NCBI RefSeq assembly: GCF_003854895.1
Contig: NZ_CP033966.1
Coordinates: 4,712,001 to 4,776,000, forward strand
Source of the DNA: Pigmentiphaga sp. H8
GTDB lineage: Bacteria > Pseudomonadota > Gammaproteobacteria > Burkholderiales > Burkholderiaceae_B
Length of the DNA stretch: 64,000 bases
Direction: 5' to 3'
Below, piece after piece: positions 44,971 through 53,911 of the stretch. The notes below the pieces were generated by a model. That model saw nothing but the letters and a program-made list of their open reading frames with translations, did no database searches and was not told where the DNA came from. Each line of letters starts with the position of its first letter. The stretch's first letter is position 1. The translations under genes and the position numbers were made by a program.

Positions 44971-45813
44971 ATGACGGCAGATTACACGGCATCCCTGCGC
45001 GACCGCGTCGTGCTGGTCACCGGCGGCACGCGCGGACTGGGACGCGAAATGGCGCTGGCGCTGGTGGCGGCGGGCGCGCGGGTCGCGATCACCGGCGCCC
45101 ACGCCTCGGACGCCATGCACGAGACCATGGCGCAGGCCCAGGCCACGGCCGGCATCGGGCGCATGTTCGCCATCGTCGCCGACGTCACGCGCTTCGAGCA
45201 CTGCGCGCGCGCCGTGGCCGAGATCCGAGACCATTTCGGTGCGCTGCACGTGCTGGTGAACAATGCGGGCATAGGCATGGGCGTCATCAGCGACACCTTC
45301 ACCACCGAGCCCGCGCGCTTCTGGCAGACCGACCCGCAGGCCTGGCGTGCCATCATCGACACCAACATCAACGGCGCCTTCAACATGGCGCGCGCCGCCG
45401 CGCCCCTGATGGTGGCCCAGGGCTTTGGCAAGATCGTCAACATCTCGACCAGCGACCAGACCATGGTGCGCCGGGGCTATTCGCCCTACGGCCCGAGCAA
45501 GGCCGCGCTGGAGGCCGCCTCACGCATCTGGGCCCAGGACCTGGAAGGCACCGGCGTGGACGTGAACGTCTACCTGCCCGGCGGGGCCGCCGACACCGAC
45601 TTCCTGCCCAGCGGCCCAAACAGGAAGGGCGCCGATGGCAGCCTGCTGCCCGCCTCCATCATGCGGCGCGGCATCCTGTGGCTGTGCTCGGATGCCTCCA
45701 ACGGCCGCACCGGTGAACGCTACATCGCGCGGCTATGGAACGAATCGCTGCCGGCCGAACTGGCCGCCGAAGGCGCCCGCGCGCCGCACACGGACAAGCC
45801 GGCCATCATGTAG
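44971..45813 (+). CDS. SDR-family oxidoreductase
   Basis: A 280-residue short-chain dehydrogenase. Cofactor loop VTGGTRGLGREMA, NNAG motif, catalytic Ser in IVNISTSDQ and Tyr-x3-Lys in YGPSKAA. The C-terminal region carries PGGAADTDFLP. There is a good AGGAG site 10 bp before the ATG. It is a single gene divergent from the HMG-CoA lyase and convergent with the GntR regulator. Substrate unknown; cofactor preference cannot be set reliably. Confidence 0.9.
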   Translation: MTADYTASLRDRVVLVTGGTRGLGREMALALVAAGARVAITGAHASDAMHETMAQAQATAGIGRMFAIVADVTRFEHCARAVAEIRDHFGALHVLVNNAGIGMGVISDTFTTEPARFWQTDPQAWRAIIDTNINGAFNMARAAAPLMVAQGFGKIVNISTSDQTMVRRGYSPYGPSKAALEAASRIWAQDLEGTGVDVNVYLPGGAADTDFLPSGPNRKGADGSLLPASIMRRGILWLCSDASNGRTGERYIARLWNESLPAELAAEGARAPHTDKPAIM

Positions 45814-45824
45814 AGGCAGGCGCG

Positions 45825-46595
45825 CTAACGCCGGCGCTCGATCTCCATCCGGTAGCTGAAGCTGGCCGCCGGGTGCCAGTTGAACGAACAGATGACGCTG
45901 CCCGCCGCCGAGAAATAGTGGCGGATCAGGCACAGCGCGATCGCCTCGCGCTGGTCGCCCAGCAGCGGCCGCAGATGGGCCGGCATGGGTTCGGCGCGGA
46001 TCTCCTGCGTGGCCCGCACGATGGATTCGCCCGCGCGGGCCTCGATATGGGCATAGAAGGGCCCCACGCAGCCGGGCAGCTCGGGGCCTATCCACGCCAG
46101 CCGCTCGGGCAGGAAGGAGCTGGTGCAGCAGATGGGCGCGCCGCCCCGCTCGGTCCAGCGCACGCTGTCCACCTGCAGCCAGCGGTCGCCCTCGCGCGCG
46201 CCCAGCATGGCCGCCGTGGCCGCGTCCAGCGCCACCAGGGTCGAGGCGCGGATCTCCACATGGGTGTCCAGCGCGTACTGGAACAGGTCGGACAGCGAGG
46301 CGATCGACTGCTGGTAGGCGCGCCGCGACCGCGACGCCAACACCACCGTCCCGATGCCCGCGCGGCGTTCGACCATGCCGTGTTCGACCAGGTGGGCCAG
46401 CGCGGCGCGTATCGTGTAGCGGCTGGCCTCGAACTCGCGGCACAGCTGGCCTTCGGTGGGGACGTGGCCGCCCACCGGGTAGATGCCGTGCTCGATGCGA
46501 GCCAGCAGCGCATCCAGGATCTGGCGGTAGCGGGGGCTGTCGCCGGGCGGTGTTTTCGGGTCTCGTGCTGCCGGCATGCCGCGGGGGATACGCAA
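45825..46595 (-). CDS. GntR/HutC-family transcriptional regulator
   Basis: A 256-residue regulator with N-terminal winged helix (YRQILDALLARIEHGIYPVGGHVPTEGQLCREFEASRYTIRAALAHLVEHGMVERRAGIGTVV, summarised) and a C-terminal UTRA ligand domain (ICCTSSFLPERLAWIGPEL; ALCLIRHYFSAAGSVICSF). A second Met at 46577 is an alternative start. It is divergent from the aldehyde dehydrogenase, with a 26-bp perfect palindrome in the shared region, so it most likely controls that gene. Confidence 0.92.
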   Translation of the reverse strand: MRIPRGMPAARDPKTPPGDSPRYRQILDALLARIEHGIYPVGGHVPTEGQLCREFEASRYTIRAALAHLVEHGMVERRAGIGTVVLASRSRRAYQQSIASLSDLFQYALDTHVEIRASTLVALDAATAAMLGAREGDRWLQVDSVRWTERGGAPICCTSSFLPERLAWIGPELPGCVGPFYAHIEARAGESIVRATQEIRAEPMPAHLRPLLGDQREAIALCLIRHYFSAAGSVICSFNWHPAASFSYRMEIERRR

Positions 46596-46699
46596 GTTTC
46601 GGTGTAGGGGAAAAGTACCCGGGAAGATAGCACGCAGGGCGGGCGGCGCATGCGGAAAAGCGCCCGGCCATGCTAGTCTATGGGGTTGCTTTTCGCTTC

Positions 46700-46725
46700 C
46701 GGAGTCCGGAACGTTCCGGACTCCG
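46700..46725. promoter_or_regulatory. 26-bp perfect palindrome, probable GntR operator
   Basis: Arms CGGAGTCCGGAAC (46700-46712) and GTTCCGGACTCCG (46713-46725) are exact reverse complements without spacer. It begins 17 bp upstream of the aldehyde dehydrogenase start and is 105 bp from the GntR start. Binding would block translation-proximal transcription of the dehydrogenase. Confidence 0.65.
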
Positions 46726-46741
46726 ACCTCAGGAGACTGGC

Positions 46742-48169
46742 ATGTATCAGGACCTCGCCCTTTACATCGACGGCGAATTCATCCAAGGCGGCGACCGGCG
46801 CGAGCAGGACGTCGTCAACCCCGCCACCGGGGAAGTGCTCGGCAAGCTGCCCCACGCCTCGCGCGCGGATCTCGACCGCGCCCTCGCGGCGGCCCAGCGG
46901 GCCTTCGAAAGCTGGAAGAAAACCTCGCCCCTGGAGCGTTCGCGCATCCTGCGCAAGGTGGCCGAACTGGCGCGCGAGCGTGCCCAGCAGATCGGACACA
47001 ACCTGACGCTGGACCAGGGCAAGCCGCTGGCCGAGGCCGTGGCCGAGATCATGACCTGCTCCGAGCACGCCGAATGGCACGCCGAGGAATGCCGCCGCAT
47101 CTATGGCCGCGTGATCCCGCCGCGCAACCCCGCCGTGCGCCAGTTCGTCGTGCGCGAGCCGGTGGGCGTGTGCGCCGCGTTCACGCCCTGGAATTTCCCG
47201 TTCAACCAGGCCATCCGCAAGGTCTCGGCGGCCGTCGCCGCCGGCTGCACCATCATCCTGAAAGGCCCGGAAGACACGCCCAGTGCGGTGGTGGCCATGG
47301 CCCAGCTGTTCCACGACGCCGGACTGCCCCCGGGCGTGCTGAACATCGTCTGGGGTGTACCCAGCGAGATATCTTCCTACCTGATCGAATCGCCCATCGT
47401 GCGCAAGATCTCGTTCACCGGCTCGGTGCCGGTGGGCAAGCAGCTGTCGGCGCTGGCCGGTGCCCACATGAAGCGCACCACCATGGAGTTGGGCGGCCAC
47501 TCGCCGGTATTGGTGTTCGACGACGCCGACGTCGAGCCGGCGGCCGAGATGCTGGCGCGCATGAAGATCCGCAACGCCGGCCAGGTGTGCATCTCGCCCA
47601 CCCGCTTCTACGTCCAGGAAAAAGCCTACGACAAGTTCGTGGCGCGCTTCACCGATACCATCGCCTCCATCAAGGTCGGCGACGGCCTGGGCAAGGGCGT
47701 GGAAATGGGTCCGCTGGCCCACGAGCGCCGGCTGATGGCCATGGAAACCTTCCTGGACGACGCCAGCCAGCGCGGCGGCCGCATCGTGACAGGCGGCTCG
47801 CGCATGGGCGAAAAAGGCAATTTCTTCTCGCCCGCGGTCGTGACCGACATCCCCGACGATTCCAAGCTGATGACCGAGGAACCCTTCGGCCCCATCGCCC
47901 CGGTCACGCGCTTCAAGACCACCGAGGAAGTGCTCAAGCGCGCCAATAGCCTGCCGTTCGGCCTGGCTTCCTACGTGTTCACGAACTCGCTGAAGACCGC
48001 GACCGCCGTGTCCAACGGCCTGGAAGCCGGGATGGTCAACATCAACCACTTCGGCGTCGCCCTGGCCGAAACGCCCTTCGGCGGCGTGAAGGACTCGGGC
48101 ATAGGCAGCGAAGGCGGCGTCGAGACCTTCGACGGCTATCTCGTGACCAAGTTCATCACGCAGATCTGA
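46742..48169 (+). CDS. NAD(P)-dependent aldehyde dehydrogenase (succinate-semialdehyde-like)
   Basis: A 475-residue soluble ALDH that oxidises an aldehyde to the acid. Catalytic E249 (TTMELGGHSP) and C283 (NAGQVCIS) are in place; PWNFPFNQAIRKVSAAVAAGC, SFTGSVPVGKQL and EEPFGPIAPV are further hallmarks. Length and KGPEDTPS point to the SSADH/aldehyde group, but the substrate is not determinable. An AGGAG site precedes ATG 46742. Controlled in all likelihood by the divergent GntR regulator. The 3' end overlaps the exporter gene by 14 bp. Confidence 0.93.
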   Translation: MYQDLALYIDGEFIQGGDRREQDVVNPATGEVLGKLPHASRADLDRALAAAQRAFESWKKTSPLERSRILRKVAELARERAQQIGHNLTLDQGKPLAEAVAEIMTCSEHAEWHAEECRRIYGRVIPPRNPAVRQFVVREPVGVCAAFTPWNFPFNQAIRKVSAAVAAGCTIILKGPEDTPSAVVAMAQLFHDAGLPPGVLNIVWGVPSEISSYLIESPIVRKISFTGSVPVGKQLSALAGAHMKRTTMELGGHSPVLVFDDADVEPAAEMLARMKIRNAGQVCISPTRFYVQEKAYDKFVARFTDTIASIKVGDGLGKGVEMGPLAHERRLMAMETFLDDASQRGGRIVTGGSRMGEKGNFFSPAVVTDIPDDSKLMTEEPFGPIAPVTRFKTTEEVLKRANSLPFGLASYVFTNSLKTATAVSNGLEAGMVNINHFGVALAETPFGGVKDSGIGSEGGVETFDGYLVTKFITQI

Positions 48170-49313
48170 CGTTGCCACGGAGCGTCCCCGGCTCCCGGGG
48201 ACGCATCCACCAGGCCAGCGCGGCGAAGCCCGCCAGCGCCCAGGCCGCCAGCCACGACAGCGATCCCGCCACGTCGGCCAGCGGCGCCCCCATCTGGTTC
48301 AGCCTGAGCGAGGCATCGATCCCGGCGGTGCTGGGAAAGATCCAGCGCACCGCCTGCAGCACGGGCGGCAGGCTTTCCACCGGCCACGCGAAGCCGGACA
48401 GGAAAGCGATGGGCAGCGACGTGAACAGCCATGCCTGCAAGGCCTGCTCGCGGTCCTTGAGCCAGGCGCCCAGCAGCGCCCCCGCCACGCTGACCGCCGG
48501 GGCATAGCACAGCAGCAGCACCAGCGCCCCCAGCGGATTGCCCCCGCGCGGGTAGTCCTGCAGCCAGAATATCCAGCCGAAGTAGACCAGCCCGGCGAAC
48601 AGGCCGGCGGTGGAGAAGGCCAGCACGCGCCCCAGCCAGACCGCGGCCGGCGCCCGCAGGCGCCCGGCCTCGGCCCAGGTGCCGGCCAGCATCGCGACGC
48701 CCATCAGCAGCGTCTGCTGCATGATGATCAGCGCCACCGCCGGCACGACGTAGCTGCCATAGCCGCCGGTGGGATTGTAGAGAGCGACGGCACTGACGCC
48801 GACCGGACTGCGGCCGGCCATGGCCTGGGCCCGCCCCTGGCCGCGCGCGCTGCGCTGCGCGATTTCGATGCCGGCCGACACCGTGCCGATCACGGCGGTG
48901 AACCCGGTCATCACCGCCTTGTTGTAGAGCGCGTAGCTGCCGTTGGTGCTGACCACGACCGGCGCCGGCCGGCCGCGCAGCACGTTGCGCCTAAGGTCCC
49001 GGGTCAGCAGCGCGTAGCCTTCGATCTCGCCGCGCCACATCGCCTGCCTGGCGGTTTCCTCATCCCCGGTCACCATCGCCACACGCAGGTCGGGGCTGGC
49101 ATCGGCGTAGCGCACGATCTGGCGCGACAGGCTGGAGTGGTCCAGGTCCACGATGGCCACCGGCACGCGTTGCAGGACCTCGGTGGCATAGGGCCAGGGA
49201 TAGAAGAAGCCGTAGAAGACCGGCGCCAGCACGATCAGCAGCAGCGCGCCCTTGTCGCGCAGCAGTTCCGCCAGCGTGTCCCGCCAGGCGGCGGCCCAGC
49301 CGCGCGCGGCCAT
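48156..49313 (-). CDS. ABC-2-type export permease
   Basis: A 385-residue inner-membrane permease of the ABC2_membrane_3 type: one N-terminal helix (ALLLIVLAPVFYGFFYPWPYA), a periplasmic domain of ~140 residues (VPVAIVDLDHSSLSRQIVRY), then five C-terminal helices. The start overlaps the stop of the preceding permease gene by one base (TGATG). It is the last gene of an operon of outer-membrane factor, HlyD-like protein and two permeases. No ATPase gene is present in the operon. Confidence 0.88.
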   Translation of the reverse strand: MAARGWAAAWRDTLAELLRDKGALLLIVLAPVFYGFFYPWPYATEVLQRVPVAIVDLDHSSLSRQIVRYADASPDLRVAMVTGDEETARQAMWRGEIEGYALLTRDLRRNVLRGRPAPVVVSTNGSYALYNKAVMTGFTAVIGTVSAGIEIAQRSARGQGRAQAMAGRSPVGVSAVALYNPTGGYGSYVVPAVALIIMQQTLLMGVAMLAGTWAEAGRLRAPAAVWLGRVLAFSTAGLFAGLVYFGWIFWLQDYPRGGNPLGALVLLLCYAPAVSVAGALLGAWLKDREQALQAWLFTSLPIAFLSGFAWPVESLPPVLQAVRWIFPSTAGIDASLRLNQMGAPLADVAGSLSWLAAWALAGFAALAWWMRPREPGTLRGNVRSA

Positions 49314-50587
49314 CAGCGGCCTCCCCAGCGCGCGGGCTCGGCCGCCACGCGGCACAACAGCCACGCGCCCGCCAGCGCAAGCAGCGCCGTGCCCACCGGC
49401 ATCGACACGAAAGCCGGCAGCGACTGGCGCAGGGGCGCCGCCATCTGCAACTGCTCCACCTGCAGCCGTATGTAATGCGTATAGGGCAGCGCCAGCGCCC
49501 AGGCGCGCGCGCCGACCGGCATCGCGGCCAGCGGAAAGCCCATGCCGCTGAAGGCGAAGGCCGGCGCCGTCACGACGCCGGCCAGCGACAGCGCCGTGCG
49601 CAGGGACCGCGTCGCCAGCGCCGCGGCCGCGCCCATCGCGATCGACAAGGCCATGAAGGCCACCAGGGCCAGGGCCACCCACGGCAGGCTGCCGGGCGGA
49701 TGCCAGCCCCGGCCCCAGGTCAGCCACAACAGTGCCGCCAGGCCCACGCCGGACAGCCCGGTCCACGGCCACGCGAGTTTGCCGGCCAGCGCGGCCAGGG
49801 CCGGCCCCGCCGCGATGCGCACGCCGCCGTCCGGAGCCGTCCCCGCCCCCGTGGCGGCCGCGAGCCAGGCGCCCACCGTTCGGTCGCGGATCTCCCGGCC
49901 CACGGCCCAGGCGCCCGCCGTCATGCCCAGGATATGCAGCAGCGCCGGAATCAGCGCGGCCGCCAGGAACTGTTCGTAGTTCAGGCTGGGGTTGAACAAG
50001 GCCAGCGAACCGGGCCGGATCGGCTCGGCGTTGACCGCCACCGCCCGCGCCGGCTCGCCCCGGCGATTGCGCGCCGCCATCTCGACGCCGGCCGACAGCG
50101 TCATGGCCACGGTCTGCACGTCGCGCAGGACCAGACCCGACACCGTGTAGAACTGGGCGTTGTGATACAGCGTGACGTGGCCGCTGGCCCCGCGCTTGAT
50201 GTCGCGCGAGAAGTCGCGCTCGATCGCCACCACCGCGTACGTGTCGCCCCGCTCCATGCCGGCCCGCGCCTCGGCCAGGCTGGCGTCGCGCCGCGCGATG
50301 CGCAGGCCCGGCGCCGCCTCCAGCATGCGCGCGAGCTGGCGCGACAGGGCCGAATGATCGTCGTCCACGATGGCGATGGGCAGGCGCGTGGGGATGCCTG
50401 CCGAGAACATCCACCACAGCAGCAGCACGGCCAGCAGCGGCACCCAGCTGATCATGGCCAGTTCGCGCGGATGCCGGCGCAGCCAGGCGGCCTCCCGGCC
50501 CGCCGCGCGCAGGAAGACGCCGGACCGCGCCTGCCGCTTCGCGGACTTGCCGGCCGTATGCGAAGAAGGCCCGGCGGCCGCGCTCAT
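49313..50587 (-). CDS. ABC-2-type export permease
   Basis: A 424-residue permease with the same layout as its neighbour: N-terminal helix (ISWVPLLAVLLLWWMFSAG), large periplasmic domain (LPIAIVDDDHSALSRQLARML) and five or six C-terminal helices. The two permeases share the IVD-DHS-LSRQ signature and probably form a heterodimer. It ends in coupling overlap with the second permease and begins 4 bp after the HlyD-like gene. The partner ATPase is not in this window. Confidence 0.88.
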   Translation of the reverse strand: MSAAAGPSSHTAGKSAKRQARSGVFLRAAGREAAWLRRHPRELAMISWVPLLAVLLLWWMFSAGIPTRLPIAIVDDDHSALSRQLARMLEAAPGLRIARRDASLAEARAGMERGDTYAVVAIERDFSRDIKRGASGHVTLYHNAQFYTVSGLVLRDVQTVAMTLSAGVEMAARNRRGEPARAVAVNAEPIRPGSLALFNPSLNYEQFLAAALIPALLHILGMTAGAWAVGREIRDRTVGAWLAAATGAGTAPDGGVRIAAGPALAALAGKLAWPWTGLSGVGLAALLWLTWGRGWHPPGSLPWVALALVAFMALSIAMGAAAALATRSLRTALSLAGVVTAPAFAFSGMGFPLAAMPVGARAWALALPYTHYIRLQVEQLQMAAPLRQSLPAFVSMPVGTALLALAGAWLLCRVAAEPARWGGR

Positions 50588-50591
50588 GCCG

Positions 50592-51569
50592 TCACCGCAC
50601 CAGCACGCTCATGCCCGGCCGCGCCCCGTCTATCGGCGCCTCCGGACGGGCCCGGACCTCGAAGGTGCGGACGTCGAATCCCTGGCTGGCGCGGGTGGTG
50701 CGCCAGGTGGCGAAGTCGGGCAGCACGGCCACGTAATAGACCTTGAAACGCGCGCGGCGCCGGTCCAGCGCCGGCAGTTCGGCCTCGAAGCTCGTCCCGG
50801 CGGCGAAGCGCGAAAGCCGGTCCTCGCGCACATTGATGGCCACCCACTGGTCGGCCAGATCGACCACGGTGGCCACCGCCACACCCTGCGGCGACAGCTC
50901 GCCGACCTTGGCATAGACCTTGGTGATCTCGCCAGCTACGGGGCTTTTCAGGTTGACCTCGGCTTCGGCCGCCTCGGCCTCGGCCAGCGCGCCGGCCACC
51001 TGCCGGGCCTGGCCCGCCGCGGCCTCCTTGTCCTCGGGCCGCGCGCCATCCAGCGCAAGCTGGTACTGCGCCCGCGCCGCCAGCGCCGCATCGCGCGAGG
51101 CATGGTAGTTGGCGCGCGCCTCGTCGCGCTTCTGCTCGGCCACCAGCCCCTCGCGCGCCAGGTTGTCCACGCGGCGGAACGAGACCTCGGCCAGGTCGGC
51201 CGCCGCCTGCGCGCGCTGCCAGTTCAGTTGCGCCATCGTGATCTCCTGCGGGCGCGCGCCGCGATCGGCCTTGGCCTGCACCGCCCGCGCCGCCGCCAGC
51301 GCCCCCTGGGCCTGGGCCATCTTGGCGGCGACCTCGGGGCTGTCCAGCCGCACCAGCAGCGAACCGCGCTCCACCCGGTCGCCTTCCCTGACCGCCACCT
51401 CGGCCACGCGCGCCGAAATCTTGGCGGCGACGTCGGTTTCCTGGGCCTCCATGTAGCCCTGGAACTGCTCGGGCGCGGGCCGCGACGCGCGCCAGAACCC
51501 ATAGGCGACGACGGCCAGCGCCAGCACGCCGGCAACGGCGATGGCGAGAGTGGATTTTCTTGCGCTCAT
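50592..51569 (-). CDS. HlyD-family periplasmic adaptor subunit
   Basis: A 325-residue membrane-fusion protein joining inner-membrane permeases to the outer-membrane factor. One N-terminal helix (LAIAVAGVLALAVVAYGF), biotinyl-lipoyl half-motifs (ARVAEVAVREGDRVERGSLLVRLDS and LKSPVAGEITKVYAKVGELS) flanking a helical hairpin rich in Ala/Glu/Gln (~residues 75-200), and a C-terminal beta-barrel domain. It is similar to E. coli YbhG/YhiI. Third in order from the outer-membrane factor gene, 21 bp after its stop. Confidence 0.92.
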   Translation of the reverse strand: MSARKSTLAIAVAGVLALAVVAYGFWRASRPAPEQFQGYMEAQETDVAAKISARVAEVAVREGDRVERGSLLVRLDSPEVAAKMAQAQGALAAARAVQAKADRGARPQEITMAQLNWQRAQAAADLAEVSFRRVDNLAREGLVAEQKRDEARANYHASRDAALAARAQYQLALDGARPEDKEAAAGQARQVAGALAEAEAAEAEVNLKSPVAGEITKVYAKVGELSPQGVAVATVVDLADQWVAINVREDRLSRFAAGTSFEAELPALDRRRARFKVYYVAVLPDFATWRTTRASQGFDVRTFEVRARPEAPIDGARPGMSVLVR

Positions 51570-51590
51570 GGCAGCTCGGTCTCGTTGTCG

Positions 51591-53030
51591 TCAGGGGCCG
51601 CGGGCGGGATCGGCGACCACGGCCGCCAGCGGCAGGCGCACGTCCGCCCGTTCGATGTAGCGCGGCAGCTCGCCGCTCAGTCCGCTCGCCTCCAGCAGCT
51701 CGGCCAGGGACTGGATGTAGTCGTAGGCGGCCTGCGCTCTTTCGGTCTGCACCTTGGCGCGGTTGGTCTCGGCATCGATCAGGTCGGTGGCGGTGCTGAC
51801 GCCTTCGCGCAACCCGCTGGTGCGCAGGCGCACCACCTCGTCGGCCAATTCCACGCTGGCGCCGGTCGCCAGGAACTGGCGGCGCGCCTGGTCCACCGCA
51901 CGCCACTTGCTTTCCACCAGCAGGCTGATGTCCTGCCGCGCCTGGGCCTCGGTCAATTGGGCCTGGAGGACGGTCTTGTCGCTGGCGGCGTCCAGCGACG
52001 GCCGGTCGAGCGAATCCCACAGCGTCCAGCGCACGCCCAGGCCCACCAGCCAGCTACCGTTCTCGCTGCGGATCTGGTGCCCGCCGAAGGCGAACACCTG
52101 CGGCCGCCGGGTGGCGGTCTCCACCGCATGCAGCTGGCGTGCCTGCTCTTCCTTGGCCGCGACCTTGCCCAGCGCGGGGTGGCCGTGCATCGCGGCATCC
52201 AGGAAGTACGGCAGCGGCTCGATGGCCTGGGTCAGGATGAACAGCGGCGTCGACGGCCGCACGGCCTCGTCCATGCGCAGCGTGCGGCCCAGCGCGACCT
52301 GCGCCAGTTCCAGCGTGTCCTGCGCTTTGCGCTCCTCGCGCCGCGCATCCTCCAGCGCGACGCGCGCCTGCAACCGATCGACGCGGGCGATGGTGCCTTC
52401 GGCCATCATGCGCTCGGCGGCGCGGTCGTGTTCGCCGATGGCCCGCAGGGCCTCGCGGCGGAGGTCCCATGCGCGGGCGGCGAGTTGCGCGGCGAAATAG
52501 CGCTTGGCCAGCGTGGTCTGTACCTCGTAGCCGGCCTGGGTCGCGTCCGCGCGCGCCTCGTCGGCCTGGGCATGGACCAGGCCGCGCGCCGCGTCGGTGG
52601 CCCCGCCCAGATAGAGCGGCCAGATGCCGATCAGGGATTTGTTGGTCAGGGACCCGTGCCGTTCCAGCTCCACGTTGGAAGGCAGGGGCAGCGGAATGCC
52701 GAGGTTGTTCAGCCCGGACAGGCTGAGATTGGCGTTGGCCTCGTAGCGGATGTGCGAGGCGGACACGCTAAGCGAAGGCCCGCCCAGGTTGCGCACGCCT
52801 TCGAGCTGGAGTTCCTTGCTTTGGACCGCCGCCCGCGCCGCGCCCAGCTTGTCGGACCGCGCCAGCACCTGCTGCTGCGCCGCCTGGAAACTCAAGGCGG
52901 GCAGCGCCTGGGCCGCCGCGCCCGCGTGCAGGACGACGGCCACCCCGGCCATGGCCCCGCGCACTGCCCACCGCCGCGGCTCACCCGTGCCCGAACGGAA
53001 CTGCCAACCCCTGGACGTCGACGCATGCAC
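51591..53030 (-). CDS. TolC-like outer-membrane efflux protein
   Basis: An outer-membrane channel of the TolC superfamily with two OEP repeats. Signal peptide WAVRGAMAGVAVVLHAGAAAQA, then LSFQAAQQQVLARSDKLGAARAAVQSKELQLEGVRN and the long helices ARADATQAGYEVQTTLAKRYFAAQ and TDLIDAETNRAKVQTERAQAAYDYIQSLAELLEASG. A GTG at 53030 with a GGGGGA site 8 bp upstream is chosen. An ATG at 53135 that overlaps the SDR stop by one base is an alternative, but it would add 35 residues before the signal peptide. First gene of the export operon. Confidence 0.85.
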   Translation of the reverse strand: MHASTSRGWQFRSGTGEPRRWAVRGAMAGVAVVLHAGAAAQALPALSFQAAQQQVLARSDKLGAARAAVQSKELQLEGVRNLGGPSLSVSASHIRYEANANLSLSGLNNLGIPLPLPSNVELERHGSLTNKSLIGIWPLYLGGATDAARGLVHAQADEARADATQAGYEVQTTLAKRYFAAQLAARAWDLRREALRAIGEHDRAAERMMAEGTIARVDRLQARVALEDARREERKAQDTLELAQVALGRTLRMDEAVRPSTPLFILTQAIEPLPYFLDAAMHGHPALGKVAAKEEQARQLHAVETATRRPQVFAFGGHQIRSENGSWLVGLGVRWTLWDSLDRPSLDAASDKTVLQAQLTEAQARQDISLLVESKWRAVDQARRQFLATGASVELADEVVRLRTSGLREGVSTATDLIDAETNRAKVQTERAQAAYDYIQSLAELLEASGLSGELPRYIERADVRLPLAAVVADPARGP

Positions 53031-53134
53031 GGATCCCGTCCCCCGAAAAGAACGGCGGGGCCGGACATCCCCCGCCAGCCGCGCCTGTTGGGGACATGAT
53101 AAAGAAAACAGGCCAATAGTGCGCATCTTGCGCA

Positions 53135-53908
53135 TCACATCGCCGACAGTCCTCCATCGACCAGCACGTGGGTCCCGGTCATGAACGAGGCCTCGTCCGA
53201 GGCCAGCCACAGCACCGGCCAGGCGATCTCCTCGGGTGCCGCCCAGCGCCGCAGCAGGGACGTGTCGCTGCGCTCGCCCTTCAATTGCTCGACCGCCTTG
53301 CCGCGCGCCTGGGCCCGGCCCACGTGGAACTCGGTCAGCGTCGATCCCGGGCACACGGCGTTGACGCGCACGCCGTATGGCGCTTCCTCGAACGCCAGCG
53401 TGCGGGTCATCGCCAGCAGGCCGGCCTTGGTCGCGTCGTAGATGCCCATGCCCGCCCTGCCCGTCACCGCATAGCACGACGAGACGATCACCACGCTCCC
53501 CTTGCCCGACTCGCGCAGCGCGGGCAGCGCGGCACGGCAGTAGTTGGCCGTGCCGATCAGGTTGACATCCACCATGGCGCGCCACTCCTCGGGCCGGGCC
53601 GTGGACAAGGGCGAGTAGTTGCGCATGGCCGCGTTGCAGACCAGGACGTCCAGCCCGCCCCAGGTCCGCCCGGCCAGCTCGGCCGCGCCTGGCGCCGCGT
53701 CCTCGTCGGCCACGTCGGCGGCCAGGTATTCGACCCGGGCCCGCGGGTACTGCTCGCGCAGCGCGGCGGCGGTGCGCGCCAGCGCGTCGGCATCGCGGTC
53801 CACCAGCAGCACCGCCGCGCCTTCCTGGCAGAAGACCCGAGCGATGGCGGCGCCTATGCCCGCGCCGCCGCCGGTGATCAGGGCCCTGCGTTCGGCAAGT
53901 CTGGCCAT
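53135..53908 (-). CDS. SDR-family oxidoreductase (Rieske operon)
   Basis: A 257-residue short-chain dehydrogenase: LITGGGAGIGAAIARVF, CNAAM, catalytic VIVSSCYAVTG and Y-DATK (GIYDATKAGLLAMTRTLA), ending in THVLVDGGLSAM. It follows the Bug gene by 3 bp and the Rieske oxygenase gene upstream, so it likely oxidises a product of that oxygenase, as dihydrodiol or alcohol dehydrogenases do. Substrate not determinable. Confidence 0.9.
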   Translation of the reverse strand: MARLAERRALITGGGAGIGAAIARVFCQEGAAVLLVDRDADALARTAAALREQYPRARVEYLAADVADEDAAPGAAELAGRTWGGLDVLVCNAAMRNYSPLSTARPEEWRAMVDVNLIGTANYCRAALPALRESGKGSVVIVSSCYAVTGRAGMGIYDATKAGLLAMTRTLAFEEAPYGVRVNAVCPGSTLTEFHVGRAQARGKAVEQLKGERSDTSLLRRWAAPEEIAWPVLWLASDEASFMTGTHVLVDGGLSAM

Positions 53909-53911
53909 GGC

